A stretch of DNA of 64,000 nt, taken from COMBO-56-21 sp038852315. GTDB taxonomy: Archaea > Thermoplasmatota > Thermoplasmata > UBA10834. The notes beneath the pieces are model-generated. The model was not told where the DNA came from. It saw only the letters and a list, made by a program, of their open reading frames with translations, and did not search any database. The DNA lies in NCBI GenBank assembly GCA_038852315.1, contig JAWCKF010000004.1, positions 44,809-108,808 on the forward strand, written 5' to 3'. This document shows positions 32,473-41,389 of the stretch, in pieces (position 1 is the stretch's first letter; each line of letters begins with the position of its first letter). Made by a program: the position numbers and the translations under genes.

Positions 32473-33612
32473 TTAAGCCTTTTGAGAGGAACTCTTCACT
32501 CGCTTGGCGAACGCCCTGTATTCGGCGATCAGCTCGCGGGCCTGCAAATCGGTCTTCAGCCCCTTTGGGTCGAAGTGCGTGCGCGAGGCCTGAGCCCCGC
32601 GCTCAACGAGAAACTGCACGAACTCCGTCAGCCTCGGCGGGGAGGCCTTGGTGCGCCTAGAGAGCTCGTCCTCGGTGAAATAGAGCGGCGGCGATCTCTC
32701 CTCCTCACGCCACAGCTCGAGCATGCGCGAGCAGCGCTGGGCGGTCCCGAGGTCACCGGTCGCTCGCATCTCTGATAGGATGTCGCGCGAGAACAACGCT
32801 CCGGACCAGAGGGGACCTGCCATCGTCAGGCCCGGTCCCTCCTTGACCAGACCTCGGGCGAGCGTCTTAGCGTCGTAGTGGGCATAGCCGAGCTGGTCTA
32901 GTGCGCGGTCTGCTCTCGAAGCGCCGTCTCTCAGGCCGAGGTAGCACCGGAAGTAGTGGTCTGCGTGGTAACACAGGAGCGGCTGGACGGCCCTGTCGTG
33001 CGCCGCAGCCCGCCTCACGACCGACCCGATCAGTATCCTGAGGCCGGTCTCGTGCGCAAACGGCGACCTCTGCGACAGCGCTCCGTATCGTCTCAGGGAA
33101 GTCCTCGGATACGTCCCATACAGGGGTGCCGTATCAGTCGCTGTCATTGCAAGGATGCCGCCGTTCCTGCAGCTCTGTATTGCGGAATCGATGAACGGAA
33201 CGGGTGTCCCGAACGGGTCGATGTCTATGTAGTCGAACTGCTCCTCTGCGAGGAGGGCCCTCAGGTCCCTGCACTCGATCCTGACGTGTTCAAGGCTGTT
33301 GAGCTCGGCGTTCTGTTTCATGATGACCGCCGCGCCCAGGTTCTTGTCGTTCAGCACGAACTCAGCCCTGATACCGCACTCGTTCGCGAGCCGGAGTCCC
33401 CTTGCGCCTGTGGCCGCGAGGCCGTCGAGTATCTTCGACCCCTCTGCGAACGCAGCCCTCCCGAACATGACTGAGACGTCCCTGCCGAACTCCATCTGCC
33501 TGTTGTAGAACACGCCTCCGGTCCGGCTGCCGGGCCCTCTGAGGTTGAAGTCTGAGGGCACCATGAGCTCCGTGGTGCCTTCCCTGACCGTCACGAGACC
33601 GGCCGAGCTCAA
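32473..33612 (-). CDS. trm1: tRNA (guanine26-N2)-dimethyltransferase
   Basis: Methylates G26 of tRNA using S-adenosylmethionine. The 379-residue protein begins with VREGTTELMVPS and has FYNRQMEFGRDVSVM, the SAM-binding LDGLAATGARGLRLA, and the catalytic FDYIDIDPFGTPVPFID (DPFG motif). A C-terminal zinc or wHTH-like domain (FTEDELSRRTKASPPRLTEF) follows. It overlaps the THEP1 gene by 4 nt. Confidence 0.95.
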   Translation of the reverse strand: MSSAGLVTVREGTTELMVPSDFNLRGPGSRTGGVFYNRQMEFGRDVSVMFGRAAFAEGSKILDGLAATGARGLRLANECGIRAEFVLNDKNLGAAVIMKQNAELNSLEHVRIECRDLRALLAEEQFDYIDIDPFGTPVPFIDSAIQSCRNGGILAMTATDTAPLYGTYPRTSLRRYGALSQRSPFAHETGLRILIGSVVRRAAAHDRAVQPLLCYHADHYFRCYLGLRDGASRADRALDQLGYAHYDAKTLARGLVKEGPGLTMAGPLWSGALFSRDILSEMRATGDLGTAQRCSRMLELWREEERSPPLYFTEDELSRRTKASPPRLTEFVQFLVERGAQASRTHFDPKGLKTDLQARELIAEYRAFAKRVKSSSQKA

Positions 33613-34154
33613 ACGTACTCTCCCTTCATCAGCTTGATTATCTTGTAGGGCAAGAGGTTCCTGTTTATCGGCGTGACCTCGAGGATGCGGACGTCGTCCC
33701 TGCGCCTGATGTCCTGGAGGAGGGGGTTCCTGCTCTTCTTGTGCAGCGTGAGTATGATGGGCTTGTCGACCTCCATCGCCTCCTCGACGGCCTTGACGAA
33801 CTTCTCGGACTCGACCTCCATCTTGCCGACCTCGTCTATCACGATGACATCAGCATTCTTGCTCGCATCGATCAGGGCCTCGACCCCGACGGTGTCGAGG
33901 CTCTCGAGGTTGACGCCGTACTTGCCGACATAGAACTTGGATTCCGTGTCGACGTGCGCGAACACTGCCTTGCGCTTCGTGCGCCAATCCATCACGTAGA
34001 AGCCGACCCTCTTGCCGTCCTCCATGATGGGCTCGGTCACCATGCCCCCGACGACGAGGTTCTCCTCCTCGAGCATCTCGATGACCTTGACGAGTGCCTG
34101 GGTCTTTCCTGCGCCCGGCAGACCTGTGATACCTACCTTGATCCCCCTCGTCAT
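33609..34154 (-). CDS. THEP1-family nucleoside-triphosphatase
   Basis: A 181-residue P-loop NTPase of the KAP/THEP1 type. Walker A is ITGLPGAGKTQALVKVI and Walker B ADVIVIDEVGKMEVES, followed by HKKSRNPLLQDI. Related archaeal proteins hydrolyse several NTPs in vitro; the cell role is unsettled. It is first in an operon with trm1. TATA-like ATATATAA (34201-34208) predicts a start site near 34178. Confidence 0.9.
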   Translation of the reverse strand: MTRGIKVGITGLPGAGKTQALVKVIEMLEEENLVVGGMVTEPIMEDGKRVGFYVMDWRTKRKAVFAHVDTESKFYVGKYGVNLESLDTVGVEALIDASKNADVIVIDEVGKMEVESEKFVKAVEEAMEVDKPIILTLHKKSRNPLLQDIRRRDDVRILEVTPINRNLLPYKIIKLMKGEYV

Positions 34155-34253
34155 CGTCTCACCGGGCAGCCAGACAAACGATACCTGTATGGCTTTCCAA
34201 ATATATAATGCATATCATAAATCTTATCTCCCGGGCGATCCCCCACCGACGCT

Positions 34254-34622
34254 TCATCGCTCCACCGTAATCTCCTCTATGTACATCAGGGGATACCGCA
34301 TCTCCTTGATGTACCTCATGGAGGCCTTCACGCGGGCCGACCTGTATCTCACCACCATGTCGACATCGAGCATGTCGCCGGTGAGCGATACGTAGTCGTA
34401 CCTTCCCCGCTTCGGGCGAAGCTTCGACCTGTCTATGCGGACTTTGACGGATTCCACGAACGGCTGGACGCCGCATCCGGCCTCTATGGCCCTCTCGAGG
34501 GTCCCGACGTTGTCCGGGCTGAGAGGCACGCCGACGAACTGATGATATATGGTGCCCATCTTTATCCCGGCCTCGAACGCGGCGCGCTCGCTGTCCGAGC
34601 ATGCGAAGTAGCTGTCAGCCGT
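34254..34622 (-). CDS. mptD: Archaeal dihydroneopterin aldolase (MptD family)
   Basis: Cleaves 7,8-dihydroneopterin to 6-hydroxymethyl-dihydropterin for methanopterin or folate. The C-terminal part (MGTIYHQFVGVPLS, VQPFVESVKV, GDMLDVDMVVRY, PLMYIEEI) is the archaeal MptD family. The conserved part also includes SERAAFEAGIK, which lies before the first ATG (34559): its Glu and the His of IYHQ are 10 residues apart and the Gln of VQPF is 26 further, which fits the active site as I remember it. No ATG, GTG or TTG precedes this segment back to an in-frame stop. I list the frame from ACG 34622, beside the pssA stop, as the longest sensible start; it may instead use a frameshift from pssA, or contain a sequence error. 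Confidence 0.72.
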   Translation of the reverse strand, partial: TADSYFACSDSERAAFEAGIKMGTIYHQFVGVPLSPDNVGTLERAIEAGCGVQPFVESVKVRIDRSKLRPKRGRYDYVSLTGDMLDVDMVVRYRSARVKASMRYIKEMRYPLMYIEEITVER

Positions 34623-35382
34623 GGCTTCCCTTGACCTTCTCGTAGAGCGGACCCCCGAAAACGTACACCGCTGTCATTGCCAGCGCGACGGCTGTGGCGG
34701 TACGTGAGGATGCTCTATATAAGTCTTGGTCGCCCACAATGGCCAGGCCAGCCATGTATGGGATAAGGGCGGCCAGGACGGCCATAGCGCTCGCCGTAGC
34801 CATCCATCCCTTTGGTTTCGGGTAAGGTATCTCCGAGGCCATGAGATAGCTCGACAGGAAGCCGATGCCCATGACTGCGGGGAGCGAGCTCTGCAGTGGG
34901 AAGTAGTACACCCCGCCTTCGGCTCCGTTGTCGGCGCCGAACAGCAGGCAGGTCAGCAGTATCAGCAGGGCGGCGGCGGGCGCGGGCATGCCGACGAAGT
35001 AGGTCAACTGATAACCACCAGCGCTGAACCTGGCTAGCCTGAAAAGGCCGGTCGCGATGATGGCCACCGAGCACGCGAGCACGAGCCAGTACTCGAGCGT
35101 TCCGTCGGAGGGGCCACGGAACTCGGCGTACACCAGGAGCGCTGGTGCGAAGGCGAACGATATCGAATCCGATATGGAGTCCAGCACCTGCCCCATCGAG
35201 TGTCTGCTCCCGTACCTTCTTGCGAGCAGTCCGTCCAGGCCGTCCATCACCAGGGAGAGCATCAGCAGCCCCGTGGCGCTGAGGTACTTCTCGTCCAAGA
35301 TGTAGGTTATCGCCACGAAGCCAATGACGCCGTTCGCCAGCGTGAAGAGGTCTCCAACCGAGATTCTACTCCAGGCGGCCAT
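34615..35382 (-). CDS. pssA: CDP-archaeol (or CDP-diacylglycerol) serine phosphatidyltransferase
   Basis: Makes archaetidylserine from a CDP-activated lipid and serine. The 255-residue membrane protein has about eight hydrophobic segments and the CDP-alcohol phosphatidyltransferase signature DGLDGLLARR with GQVLDSISDSISF downstream, which supplies the conserved metal-binding Asp residues. It overlaps psd by 17 nt and its stop overlaps the presumed mptD frame. Archaea use CDP-archaeol; the sequence alone does not show the lipid. Confidence 0.9.
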   Translation of the reverse strand: MAAWSRISVGDLFTLANGVIGFVAITYILDEKYLSATGLLMLSLVMDGLDGLLARRYGSRHSMGQVLDSISDSISFAFAPALLVYAEFRGPSDGTLEYWLVLACSVAIIATGLFRLARFSAGGYQLTYFVGMPAPAAALLILLTCLLFGADNGAEGGVYYFPLQSSLPAVMGIGFLSSYLMASEIPYPKPKGWMATASAMAVLAALIPYMAGLAIVGDQDLYRASSRTATAVALAMTAVYVFGGPLYEKVKGSHG

Positions 35383-35965
35383 CGCGAACCTCCGCGATAC
35401 TCGTCGAGCCCGCCCTGAGCCGATCTCCCTTCGAAACCAGTATCACAACCCGGTCGGGCGGTAGGTGGAGGTCGACCCTTGAGCCGAAGCGTATCAGGCC
35501 GAGCTTCTCCCCCTTGAGCACGCGCTGGCCCTCGCGGACGTAAGGGACTATCCTCCTGGCTATCGCTCCCGTCATCTGGACGATCGATACGCGGCCGATC
35601 GGTGTCCTCAGCACGATTTCCAGCCTCTCGTTGGCCGGGGTCCTGGGGGAGAACGCGGGCGCGTGCCCTCCGCGGCGCAGCTCCCGCTTCTCTATGAGAC
35701 CCTCAATCGGAGCGCGTGTCACATGGACGTTCCTCAGGGAGAGGTATGTGGATATCAGTCCGCCTCCCTGGTCCACATCTCGGACGACCCCGTCAGCAGG
35801 CGCGACTATGTGGGGCCCTATCTGCCTTCGAGGGTCCCTGAAAACCAGCAGGAAGAGGACTGCCAAGGCGCCGAGAGCAGCAGACACGAGAGGCACGAAC
35901 GGCAGCGCTGCGAGAGCGCCAACCGCGCTCAGCGCGAAGAAAACCCTACCGCCCTTGGCTATCAT
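35366..35965 (-). CDS. psd: Archaetidylserine decarboxylase proenzyme
   Basis: Converts archaetidylserine to archaetidylethanolamine. The 199-residue proenzyme has two N-terminal membrane segments (VFFALSAVGALAALPFV, AALGALAVLFLLVF), IVAPADGVVRDVDQGGG, the HVTRAPIEG motif, and the cleavage site in LIRFGSRVDLHLP, where the Gly-Ser bond is cut to form the pyruvoyl group on Ser. Length fits the short archaeal/Asd-type PSD. It is followed in the same operon by pssA. Confidence 0.9.
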   Translation of the reverse strand: MIAKGGRVFFALSAVGALAALPFVPLVSAALGALAVLFLLVFRDPRRQIGPHIVAPADGVVRDVDQGGGLISTYLSLRNVHVTRAPIEGLIEKRELRRGGHAPAFSPRTPANERLEIVLRTPIGRVSIVQMTGAIARRIVPYVREGQRVLKGEKLGLIRFGSRVDLHLPPDRVVILVSKGDRLRAGSTSIAEVRDGRLE

Positions 35966-36006
35966 GCATCACACCCTCAGACGCCGCTCATCGCGGCTGC
36001 AAGAAC

Positions 36007-36657
36007 CTACCTGAGCAACAGCTTCGCGTCGACTACGACCAGCCCCTTCTCCTTCACGAAAACCGGGTTCAGGTCCATCTCGGCTATCTTGTCCATGTAT
36101 CTCTCCCCGAGCGCGGAGACCTTCATCAGCAGGTTCACTATGGCCTCCCGGTCCACCTTGATCTTCCTGAACCCCTCGAGTATCGGGGCAGCCTTGATCT
36201 CCCTCAGCATCTCCTCGGCGTCCTCTCTCTTAATGGGGACTATCCTGAAGGTGACGTCCTTGTAGACCTCCGTGTAGATGCCCCCGAGGCCGAACATGAT
36301 CGTCAGGCCGAAAGTCGCATCGTTTATCAGTCCGACTATGACCTCCACACGCCTGTCCTGCATCGACTCCACGAGTATCAGGTTCTGCGGGAACCTGGAC
36401 TTCATCTTCTGGAACTCCGCCTCCAGCTCATCCCTGCCGACGTCGAGCATGACGCCTCCGACATCGGTCTTGTGGAGTATGTCCGGGGAACAGACCTTCA
36501 GCACGACGGGGAACTTGAGCTTCTTCTGGTCTATCTGAGAAAACTCGCTAACGACCTGGAAATCAGTGGTGGGTATCCCCGCCTCCCTCAAGAACTCCTT
36601 CACTTCGTTCTCCGCGAGCGCCTTTCGTCCCTCCTTGAGGACGGATTCGAGGATCAT
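36007..36657 (-). CDS. acdB: ADP-forming acyl-CoA synthetase, beta subunit (ATP-grasp)
   Basis: The 216-residue beta subunit transfers phosphate between the alpha-subunit histidine and ADP in acyl-CoA synthetase (ADP-forming). Motifs: FPVVLKVCSPDILHKTDVGG (ATP-grasp with the second His), MQDRRVEVIVGLINDATFGL, and FGLGGIYTEVYKDVTFRI. The start is ATG 36657 (MILESVLKEGRKAL); the longer frame to 36795 overlaps korC with no conserved sequence. It follows korC by 37 bp, while a likely alpha subunit gene is 10 kb away at 46802-48238. Confidence 0.9.
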   Translation of the reverse strand: MILESVLKEGRKALAENEVKEFLREAGIPTTDFQVVSEFSQIDQKKLKFPVVLKVCSPDILHKTDVGGVMLDVGRDELEAEFQKMKSRFPQNLILVESMQDRRVEVIVGLINDATFGLTIMFGLGGIYTEVYKDVTFRIVPIKREDAEEMLREIKAAPILEGFRKIKVDREAIVNLLMKVSALGERYMDKIAEMDLNPVFVKEKGLVVVDAKLLLR

Positions 36658-36694
36658 CGGGTCAGCTCCATGCCGCCGAATGATGTCGCCATGC

Positions 36695-37264
36695 TTAACC
36701 CTTGCTCCTCTTCTCGGAGACCTCGTGCGCCAGCTGAACCCCGAGTTTGAGCGCCGACCTGTTGAGGTCGTGTGTGGCGGGAGGCACGGATTCAAGGAGC
36801 GCTTTCTCGAGTGCCTCCGCCGAAACGAGTCTGGAGATCTCCCTGAACGCCCCGAGCATGACGACGTTCGCGACGATCCTGGTGCCTATGTTGGTCTCGG
36901 CAGCCTTCGTGGCGGGGATGGGGTAAACGTCGCCTTTCGGCCTTTCGAGCACGAGGTCAGGGTCGATCAGTATCTTGGTCTCTGGCTTTCGCTCGTGGAT
37001 GTACTTCGCGTACGCCTGGTTGGACATGACCACGAGGTAGTCTGGAACCTCGATGAAGGGATAGAGCATCTCGCCATCGGATATCTTCACGTCGCACTTG
37101 GAGTGCCCGCCCCTGGCAGACGGCCCGTAGGACTGTGTCTGTATCGCGCTCTTCCTCCGGACCTTGCCGTCCTCCCCTATCCACGTGTCGTACAGCGCGG
37201 CCGCACGCGCCAGGACTATCCCCATGAGTATGATGCCCTGGCCACCGAACCCGCAGAACCTCAC
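36695..37264 (-). CDS. korC: 2-oxoglutarate:ferredoxin oxidoreductase, gamma subunit
   Basis: The 189-residue gamma subunit of a four-gene oxoacid:ferredoxin oxidoreductase, which forms acyl-CoA and reduced ferredoxin. It begins MRFCGFGGQGIILMGIVLA, the usual gamma-domain nucleotide-like fold, and has QTQSYGPSARGGHSKCDVKI. It starts 4 nt after korB. The gene order D-A-B-C matches 2-oxoglutarate enzymes of methanogens; a branched-chain oxoacid enzyme is the main alternative. Confidence 0.9.
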   Translation of the reverse strand: MRFCGFGGQGIILMGIVLARAAALYDTWIGEDGKVRRKSAIQTQSYGPSARGGHSKCDVKISDGEMLYPFIEVPDYLVVMSNQAYAKYIHERKPETKILIDPDLVLERPKGDVYPIPATKAAETNIGTRIVANVVMLGAFREISRLVSAEALEKALLESVPPATHDLNRSALKLGVQLAHEVSEKRSKG

Positions 37265-37268
37265 CTGG

Positions 37269-38078
37269 CTATCCGTGCTTCCTCACCCCCATCAGCTCCT
37301 CGAAGCACTCGCGGTCGCGGCTGACGAACTCGCCAACGGTGATCTTGTTCTCGATGTTCAGGTCGACGTGGTCCACGGCCTCTGCTCTCGCCTTGTCCCT
37401 TCTCACCGAGCTCTGCCTGAACCACTCGAGCATCTGCGAGGGGTCCGCCATCCTGTTCCTCCTTCCGAAATTGGTCGGGCACTGTGAGACGACCTCCACG
37501 AAGCTGAAACCCTTCTTCTCAAGTGCGGCCTTGATCGACCTTGTCAGCTCGTGAACGTGTCTCGTGGTCCATCGGGCGACATAGTTGGCGCCCGCCGCGA
37601 CGGCTATCTCCGCGAGGTCGAACGGGTATTCCTTGTTCCCGTGAGGCGTCGTGGTCGAAAGGAGCCCGTGCGGCGTCGTTATGGATGCTTGGCCGCCCGT
37701 CATCCCGTAGATGTTGTTGTTGATGCAGATGACCGTGAGATCGACGTTCCTCCTGCAGCCGTTTATGAAGTGGTTGCCGCCGATGGCACCCAGGTCGCCG
37801 TCGCCCGTGAACACCACAACCATAAGGTCTGGGTTGGCCAGCTTCAGCCCCGTTGCGAAGGCGATCGCCCTCCCGTGAGTGGTGTGGAGAGCGTCAGAAT
37901 TGATGTAGAGCGGTATCCTGGAGGAGCATCCGATCCCCCCAACGAAGGCCGTGCGCTCGAGCTGCAGCCCCAGCTCGTTGAAGGCCCTGTAGAAGCAGTT
38001 CATGACCGTACCGTTGCCACAGCCAGGGCAGAAGACGTGCGGCCACCGATCCTTCCTGTAGAACTCGAACAGCTCCAT
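37269..38078 (-). CDS. korB: 2-oxoglutarate:ferredoxin oxidoreductase, beta subunit
   Basis: The thiamine diphosphate-binding subunit (269 residues). It has HVFCPGCGNGTVMNCF with a cluster-type Cys pair, HTTHGRAIAFATG, and the TPP motif VVVFTGDGDLGAIGGNHF to NNNIYGMTGGQ. Cys residues in CPGCG and GGIGCSS may help bind a 4Fe-4S cluster. It overlaps korA by one base (TGATG type). Confidence 0.94.
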   Translation of the reverse strand: MELFEFYRKDRWPHVFCPGCGNGTVMNCFYRAFNELGLQLERTAFVGGIGCSSRIPLYINSDALHTTHGRAIAFATGLKLANPDLMVVVFTGDGDLGAIGGNHFINGCRRNVDLTVICINNNIYGMTGGQASITTPHGLLSTTTPHGNKEYPFDLAEIAVAAGANYVARWTTRHVHELTRSIKAALEKKGFSFVEVVSQCPTNFGRRNRMADPSQMLEWFRQSSVRRDKARAEAVDHVDLNIENKITVGEFVSRDRECFEELMGVRKHG

Positions 38079-39208
38079 CAGATGGCCCCCATCTCCCTGA
38101 GCTTGTGCCTGAACTCGCTTGGCGTGGGCGGGTCGCCGCCGATCTTCGAGAGCAGCTCCACGCGCCTGCAGCCGTTCTCCAGTGCGACCCTCTTGATCTC
38201 GTTGTACATCATGCCCAGATTCATCTCGCTAACCAGTATGCGCTGAGACTCCCTCGCGACCTCCGCCACGGGTTCCTCGGGGAAGGGCCAGAGGCTCTTG
38301 AGCCTGAGGAGGCCGACCCTCGCATCCTTGCTGGCCACCTCCATAGCTCCCAGCGCAGCGGACCCGTAGGAGACAATCATCGTCTTGGATCCGGGCGAAA
38401 CTACATCCCACTTGTTGATGTCCTTGCGGTTCCTGACTATCTTCTCCGACAGTCTCTTCACCAGCTCCTGGTGTACCTTCGGGTCCTCGGGCTCTATGGT
38501 GGCCGCGTCAGTATGCGTCATGCCCGTGACCATCGCCTTGTGACCCCGTCCGAACACGGGGAACGGCCGCACTAGCTCGTCAGGAACGTCGTATGCCTCA
38601 TCCGTCCTCTTTATGCCCTTCTCCTTCCTCTCTATGACCTTCACCTTCTCGGGGACACGCAACAGTCCCCTCATGTGGCCGATCTCGGCATCCGAAAGCA
38701 GGAACGCAGGCACTCTGTACTTCTCCGCGTAGTTGAAACACTCGACCGTCAGATCGAACATCTCCTGCACGGACGCGGGAGCGAAGGCGATCACCTGATA
38801 GTCTCCGTGAGCACCATACTTGGTTTGCATCACGTCACCCTGGGACGCCCTGGTCGGCTGCCCGGTGGAAGGCCCGCCCCTCATGACGTTGACGACCACG
38901 ATGGGTGTTTCCGACATCACGGCGTAGCCGATGGATTCCTGCATGAGCGAGAAGCCCGGTCCCGACGTCGCCGTCATCGACTTGACCCCAGCCCAGGACG
39001 CCCCTATGACGGCTGATATGCAAGCGATCTCGTCCTCCATCTGCAGGAAGACCCCGTCCTGACCTGTTAGCACCTGCGCCAGCCCCTCCGCGACCTCCGT
39101 GGAGGGCGTTATCGGATATCCAGCGAAGAAACGGACGCCGGCTACTAGGGCGCCCTTCACGCATGCCTCGTTACCCTGGACGAAGTACTCCCCTGGAGGC
39201 ACCCTCAT
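38078..39208 (-). CDS. korA: 2-oxoglutarate:ferredoxin oxidoreductase, alpha subunit
   Basis: The 376-residue alpha subunit, with the pyrimidine-binding domain of TPP enzymes. Motifs: EYFVQGNEACVKGALVAGVR, FFAGYPITPSTEVAE with the conserved Thr, and SWAGVKSMTATSGPGFSLM. Start is ATG 39208 after GGAGGAGAAG; the longer frame to 39283 lies inside korD. It overlaps korD by 4 nt, so translation is coupled. Confidence 0.94.
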   Translation of the reverse strand: MRVPPGEYFVQGNEACVKGALVAGVRFFAGYPITPSTEVAEGLAQVLTGQDGVFLQMEDEIACISAVIGASWAGVKSMTATSGPGFSLMQESIGYAVMSETPIVVVNVMRGGPSTGQPTRASQGDVMQTKYGAHGDYQVIAFAPASVQEMFDLTVECFNYAEKYRVPAFLLSDAEIGHMRGLLRVPEKVKVIERKEKGIKRTDEAYDVPDELVRPFPVFGRGHKAMVTGMTHTDAATIEPEDPKVHQELVKRLSEKIVRNRKDINKWDVVSPGSKTMIVSYGSAALGAMEVASKDARVGLLRLKSLWPFPEEPVAEVARESQRILVSEMNLGMMYNEIKRVALENGCRRVELLSKIGGDPPTPSEFRHKLREMGAI

Positions 39209-39453
39209 CGCTTCTTCTCCTCCTCCGTCTCCTCGCGCCATGATATCGCCTGGTCCGGGCAGCTTAGTACGCACAGCTCGCACACGAGCCTACCGACCCT
39301 GTTGTGGTTGTAGCATTTCTCGGGCGAACTCACGACGGCCGTGAAGTAGCCCGCTTCCAGAATCTCCGTGCCCTTGGTGTAGCACTTCTTAGGACAGATG
39401 TACACGCAGATGTTGCAACCCTTGCACAGCCTCGGGTCGATGACTGGCTTCAT
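39205..39453 (-). CDS. korD: Ferredoxin-type delta subunit of 2-oxoglutarate:ferredoxin oxidoreductase
   Basis: An 82-residue 4Fe-4S protein, first in the kor operon. Cluster motif one is CKGCNICVYICPKKCY, and the second is CELCVLSCPDQAI with an additional Cys upstream in KCYNHN. It passes electrons from the catalytic subunits to ferredoxin. TATA-like CAAATATCG (39485-39494) predicts a transcript starting about 11 nt before the ATG. Confidence 0.92.
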   Translation of the reverse strand: MKPVIDPRLCKGCNICVYICPKKCYTKGTEILEAGYFTAVVSSPEKCYNHNRVGRLVCELCVLSCPDQAISWREETEEEKKR

Positions 39454-39648
39454 CTGGTTTCTCGGATGCCATCCTTTGGACGATATTTGAATCTATTTGA
39501 GCTAATGAAAACCGTTTGATTGCGCCTGGCGGTGTGACACCCGATGTTGGTCATTCAGCTGAGAATCGTCATGAAGTCAGGTCATTCGACCATCGTGGGC
39601 CCTGCGGGATCCAGCAGGCGTTTGTGACAAAGGATTAATACGGTCCCA

Positions 39649-40575
39649 TTGATAACGCGGCACGAGAGCTTGGAAGAGCTTGGGAAGGAGATAAGGCGGC
39701 TGAAGGCGGAGAGAAAGGCCATCATCCTGGGCCACAACTACCAGCGCAAGGAGGTCCAGGAGGTCTCTGACTTCCTGGGCGATTCCTACGGGCTGTCCGT
39801 GCAAGCGTCGAAGACCGACGCGAAGGTGATCGTGTTCTGCGGCGTCGACTTCATGGCCGAGTCCGCGAAGATACTCAATCCTGACAAGACCGTCCTGCAC
39901 CCGAACCCCAGCGCGAAGTGCCCGATGGCCGCGATGGTGGATGCCAAGTCGTTGAGGGACCTGAAAGCCGAGCATCCAGGGGCCCCCGTTGTATCGTACG
40001 TCAACACAACCGCGGATGTGAAGGCCGAGAGCGACATATGCTGCACGTCCGCCAACGCAGTCAAGATCGTCCAATCCCTTCCGGACAAGAAGGTGATATT
40101 CGTCCCTGACACCAACCTTGGCCTCTATGTGCAGAGGTTCGTGAAGGACAAGGAGCTGATACTGTGGCCAGGCTACTGCCCCACGCACGTCAACATCAAG
40201 CTCGAGGACCTCAGGAGGCTCAAGGAGGAGCACCCGGCTGCCGAGGTGCTGGTCCACCCTGAGTGCACGCCCGACGTCATCGACTTCGCCGATTTCGCCT
40301 ACTCCACCGAAGGCATCATCAACCATGTCGTGAGATCGAAGAAGAAGGAGTTCATCATCGGCACAGAGTCGAACATGCTCCACAGGCTCCGCAAGGAGGC
40401 TCCTGGGAAGATCTTCTACGAGGTGCCCAACGCCACATGCCCGAACATGAGGGAGATCACGCTGGAGGATGTCAGGGACTCGCTCGTCAAGATGAGGTAC
40501 AGGGTCGACCTGCCAGAGGACATCATCAGGCGCGCGAGGCTGCCGCTCGAGCGCATGATATCCGTTGGAAGATAG
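39649..40575 (+). CDS. nadA: Quinolinate synthase
   Basis: A 4Fe-4S enzyme that makes quinolinate from iminoaspartate and dihydroxyacetone phosphate for NAD. The 308-residue protein has three repeated domains with IILGHNYQRKEVQEVSDF, FCGVDFMAESAKIL, YVNTTADVKAESDICCTSAN, VHPECTPDVIDFADF, IGTESNMLHRLRKEAPGK and ATCPNM; Cys residues in the ICCTS, HPEC and TCPNM segments are the cluster ligands. The start is a TTG: 39649, or 39670 given TATA-like ATTAATAC at 39633-39640. nadB and nadC are not in the window. Confidence 0.94.
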   Translation: MITRHESLEELGKEIRRLKAERKAIILGHNYQRKEVQEVSDFLGDSYGLSVQASKTDAKVIVFCGVDFMAESAKILNPDKTVLHPNPSAKCPMAAMVDAKSLRDLKAEHPGAPVVSYVNTTADVKAESDICCTSANAVKIVQSLPDKKVIFVPDTNLGLYVQRFVKDKELILWPGYCPTHVNIKLEDLRRLKEEHPAAEVLVHPECTPDVIDFADFAYSTEGIINHVVRSKKKEFIIGTESNMLHRLRKEAPGKIFYEVPNATCPNMREITLEDVRDSLVKMRYRVDLPEDIIRRARLPLERMISVGR

Positions 40576-40596
40576 CAGATGGTGTTGACGCAGCCG

Positions 40597-41235
40597 CTAC
40601 CTCGCGAGCTCCGTGGCAGGCCCGTAGATGAAGTACGCCCCGAAGACCACCATCACGAGGCCGCAGGCGACGAAGACCACCTTCTGCACGAGCGGGGTCC
40701 AGAGATGCCGCGTCCTGAAGACCGTGAAGGCCGTCAACGAGTACCACGCCAGGTCGCAGCTCCAGTGGACCACGGCGAAGACAACCACGACGAGCGCACC
40801 GAACTGCTGGGCGTTCATGATCAGGAAAAGGCCCACTGTCGCCCACCAGAAGAAGAAGTACGGGTTCGCGGAGGTCGTGATTGCTCCCGTCACCACGGAG
40901 CCGTACGGGAGCATCTCCTGGCCCTCCGCGGCCGCCGTCCTGGTCGAAAGGATCATCGACGCCCCCAAGAATATCAGCAGGGCGCCGCCGACGAGTCCGA
41001 TGCCCATCCTCACAACGGGGTCCTGGAAGAAGTACCCCAGGCTCAGGACTATGAGGGCCATCAGCGGGAACTCGACGAGGCCGTGGCCCAGGGCGATCTT
41101 CACGCCGGCGGTCTTGTCCCCGAACCCCTTTGCTATCGTGGCAGCGAAGACAGGTCCTGGCGTCATTACTCCTGAGAGAGATATGACCACCGTCAGGCCG
41201 AAGAACACCCAGATGTTGTCCACGAGGTCCTGCAA
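40597..41235 (-). CDS. LysE-family amino acid exporter
   Basis: A 212-residue membrane protein with six hydrophobic segments: FFGLTVVISLSGVMTPGPVFA (the PGP loop is family-typical), FPLMALIVLSLGYFF, GLVGGALLIFLGASM, ANPYFFFWWATVGLFLI and VVFVACGLVMVVFGAYFIYG. Substrate is not evident. TTG 41235 fits TATA-like GTTTTTATACC (41260-41270). A much longer frame to 41853 exists but its extra N-terminus is arginine-rich, has no homology and lies before the promoter. Confidence 0.83.
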   Translation of the reverse strand: MQDLVDNIWVFFGLTVVISLSGVMTPGPVFAATIAKGFGDKTAGVKIALGHGLVEFPLMALIVLSLGYFFQDPVVRMGIGLVGGALLIFLGASMILSTRTAAAEGQEMLPYGSVVTGAITTSANPYFFFWWATVGLFLIMNAQQFGALVVVVFAVVHWSCDLAWYSLTAFTVFRTRHLWTPLVQKVVFVACGLVMVVFGAYFIYGPATELAR

Positions 41236-41389
41236 GGCGGTTGTAAGAGCGCACGACGGTATAAAAACGGATTGCCTCAGCAGTCGGGATTGGCGCAGTT
41301 CCCCTAAAATAAGCGATTGATGATGCACGTGGCAGGTGATGAGAAGAGGGTCAGCTGAGGTCCTCCGGGACCGGTGATGAGCCCTATGA

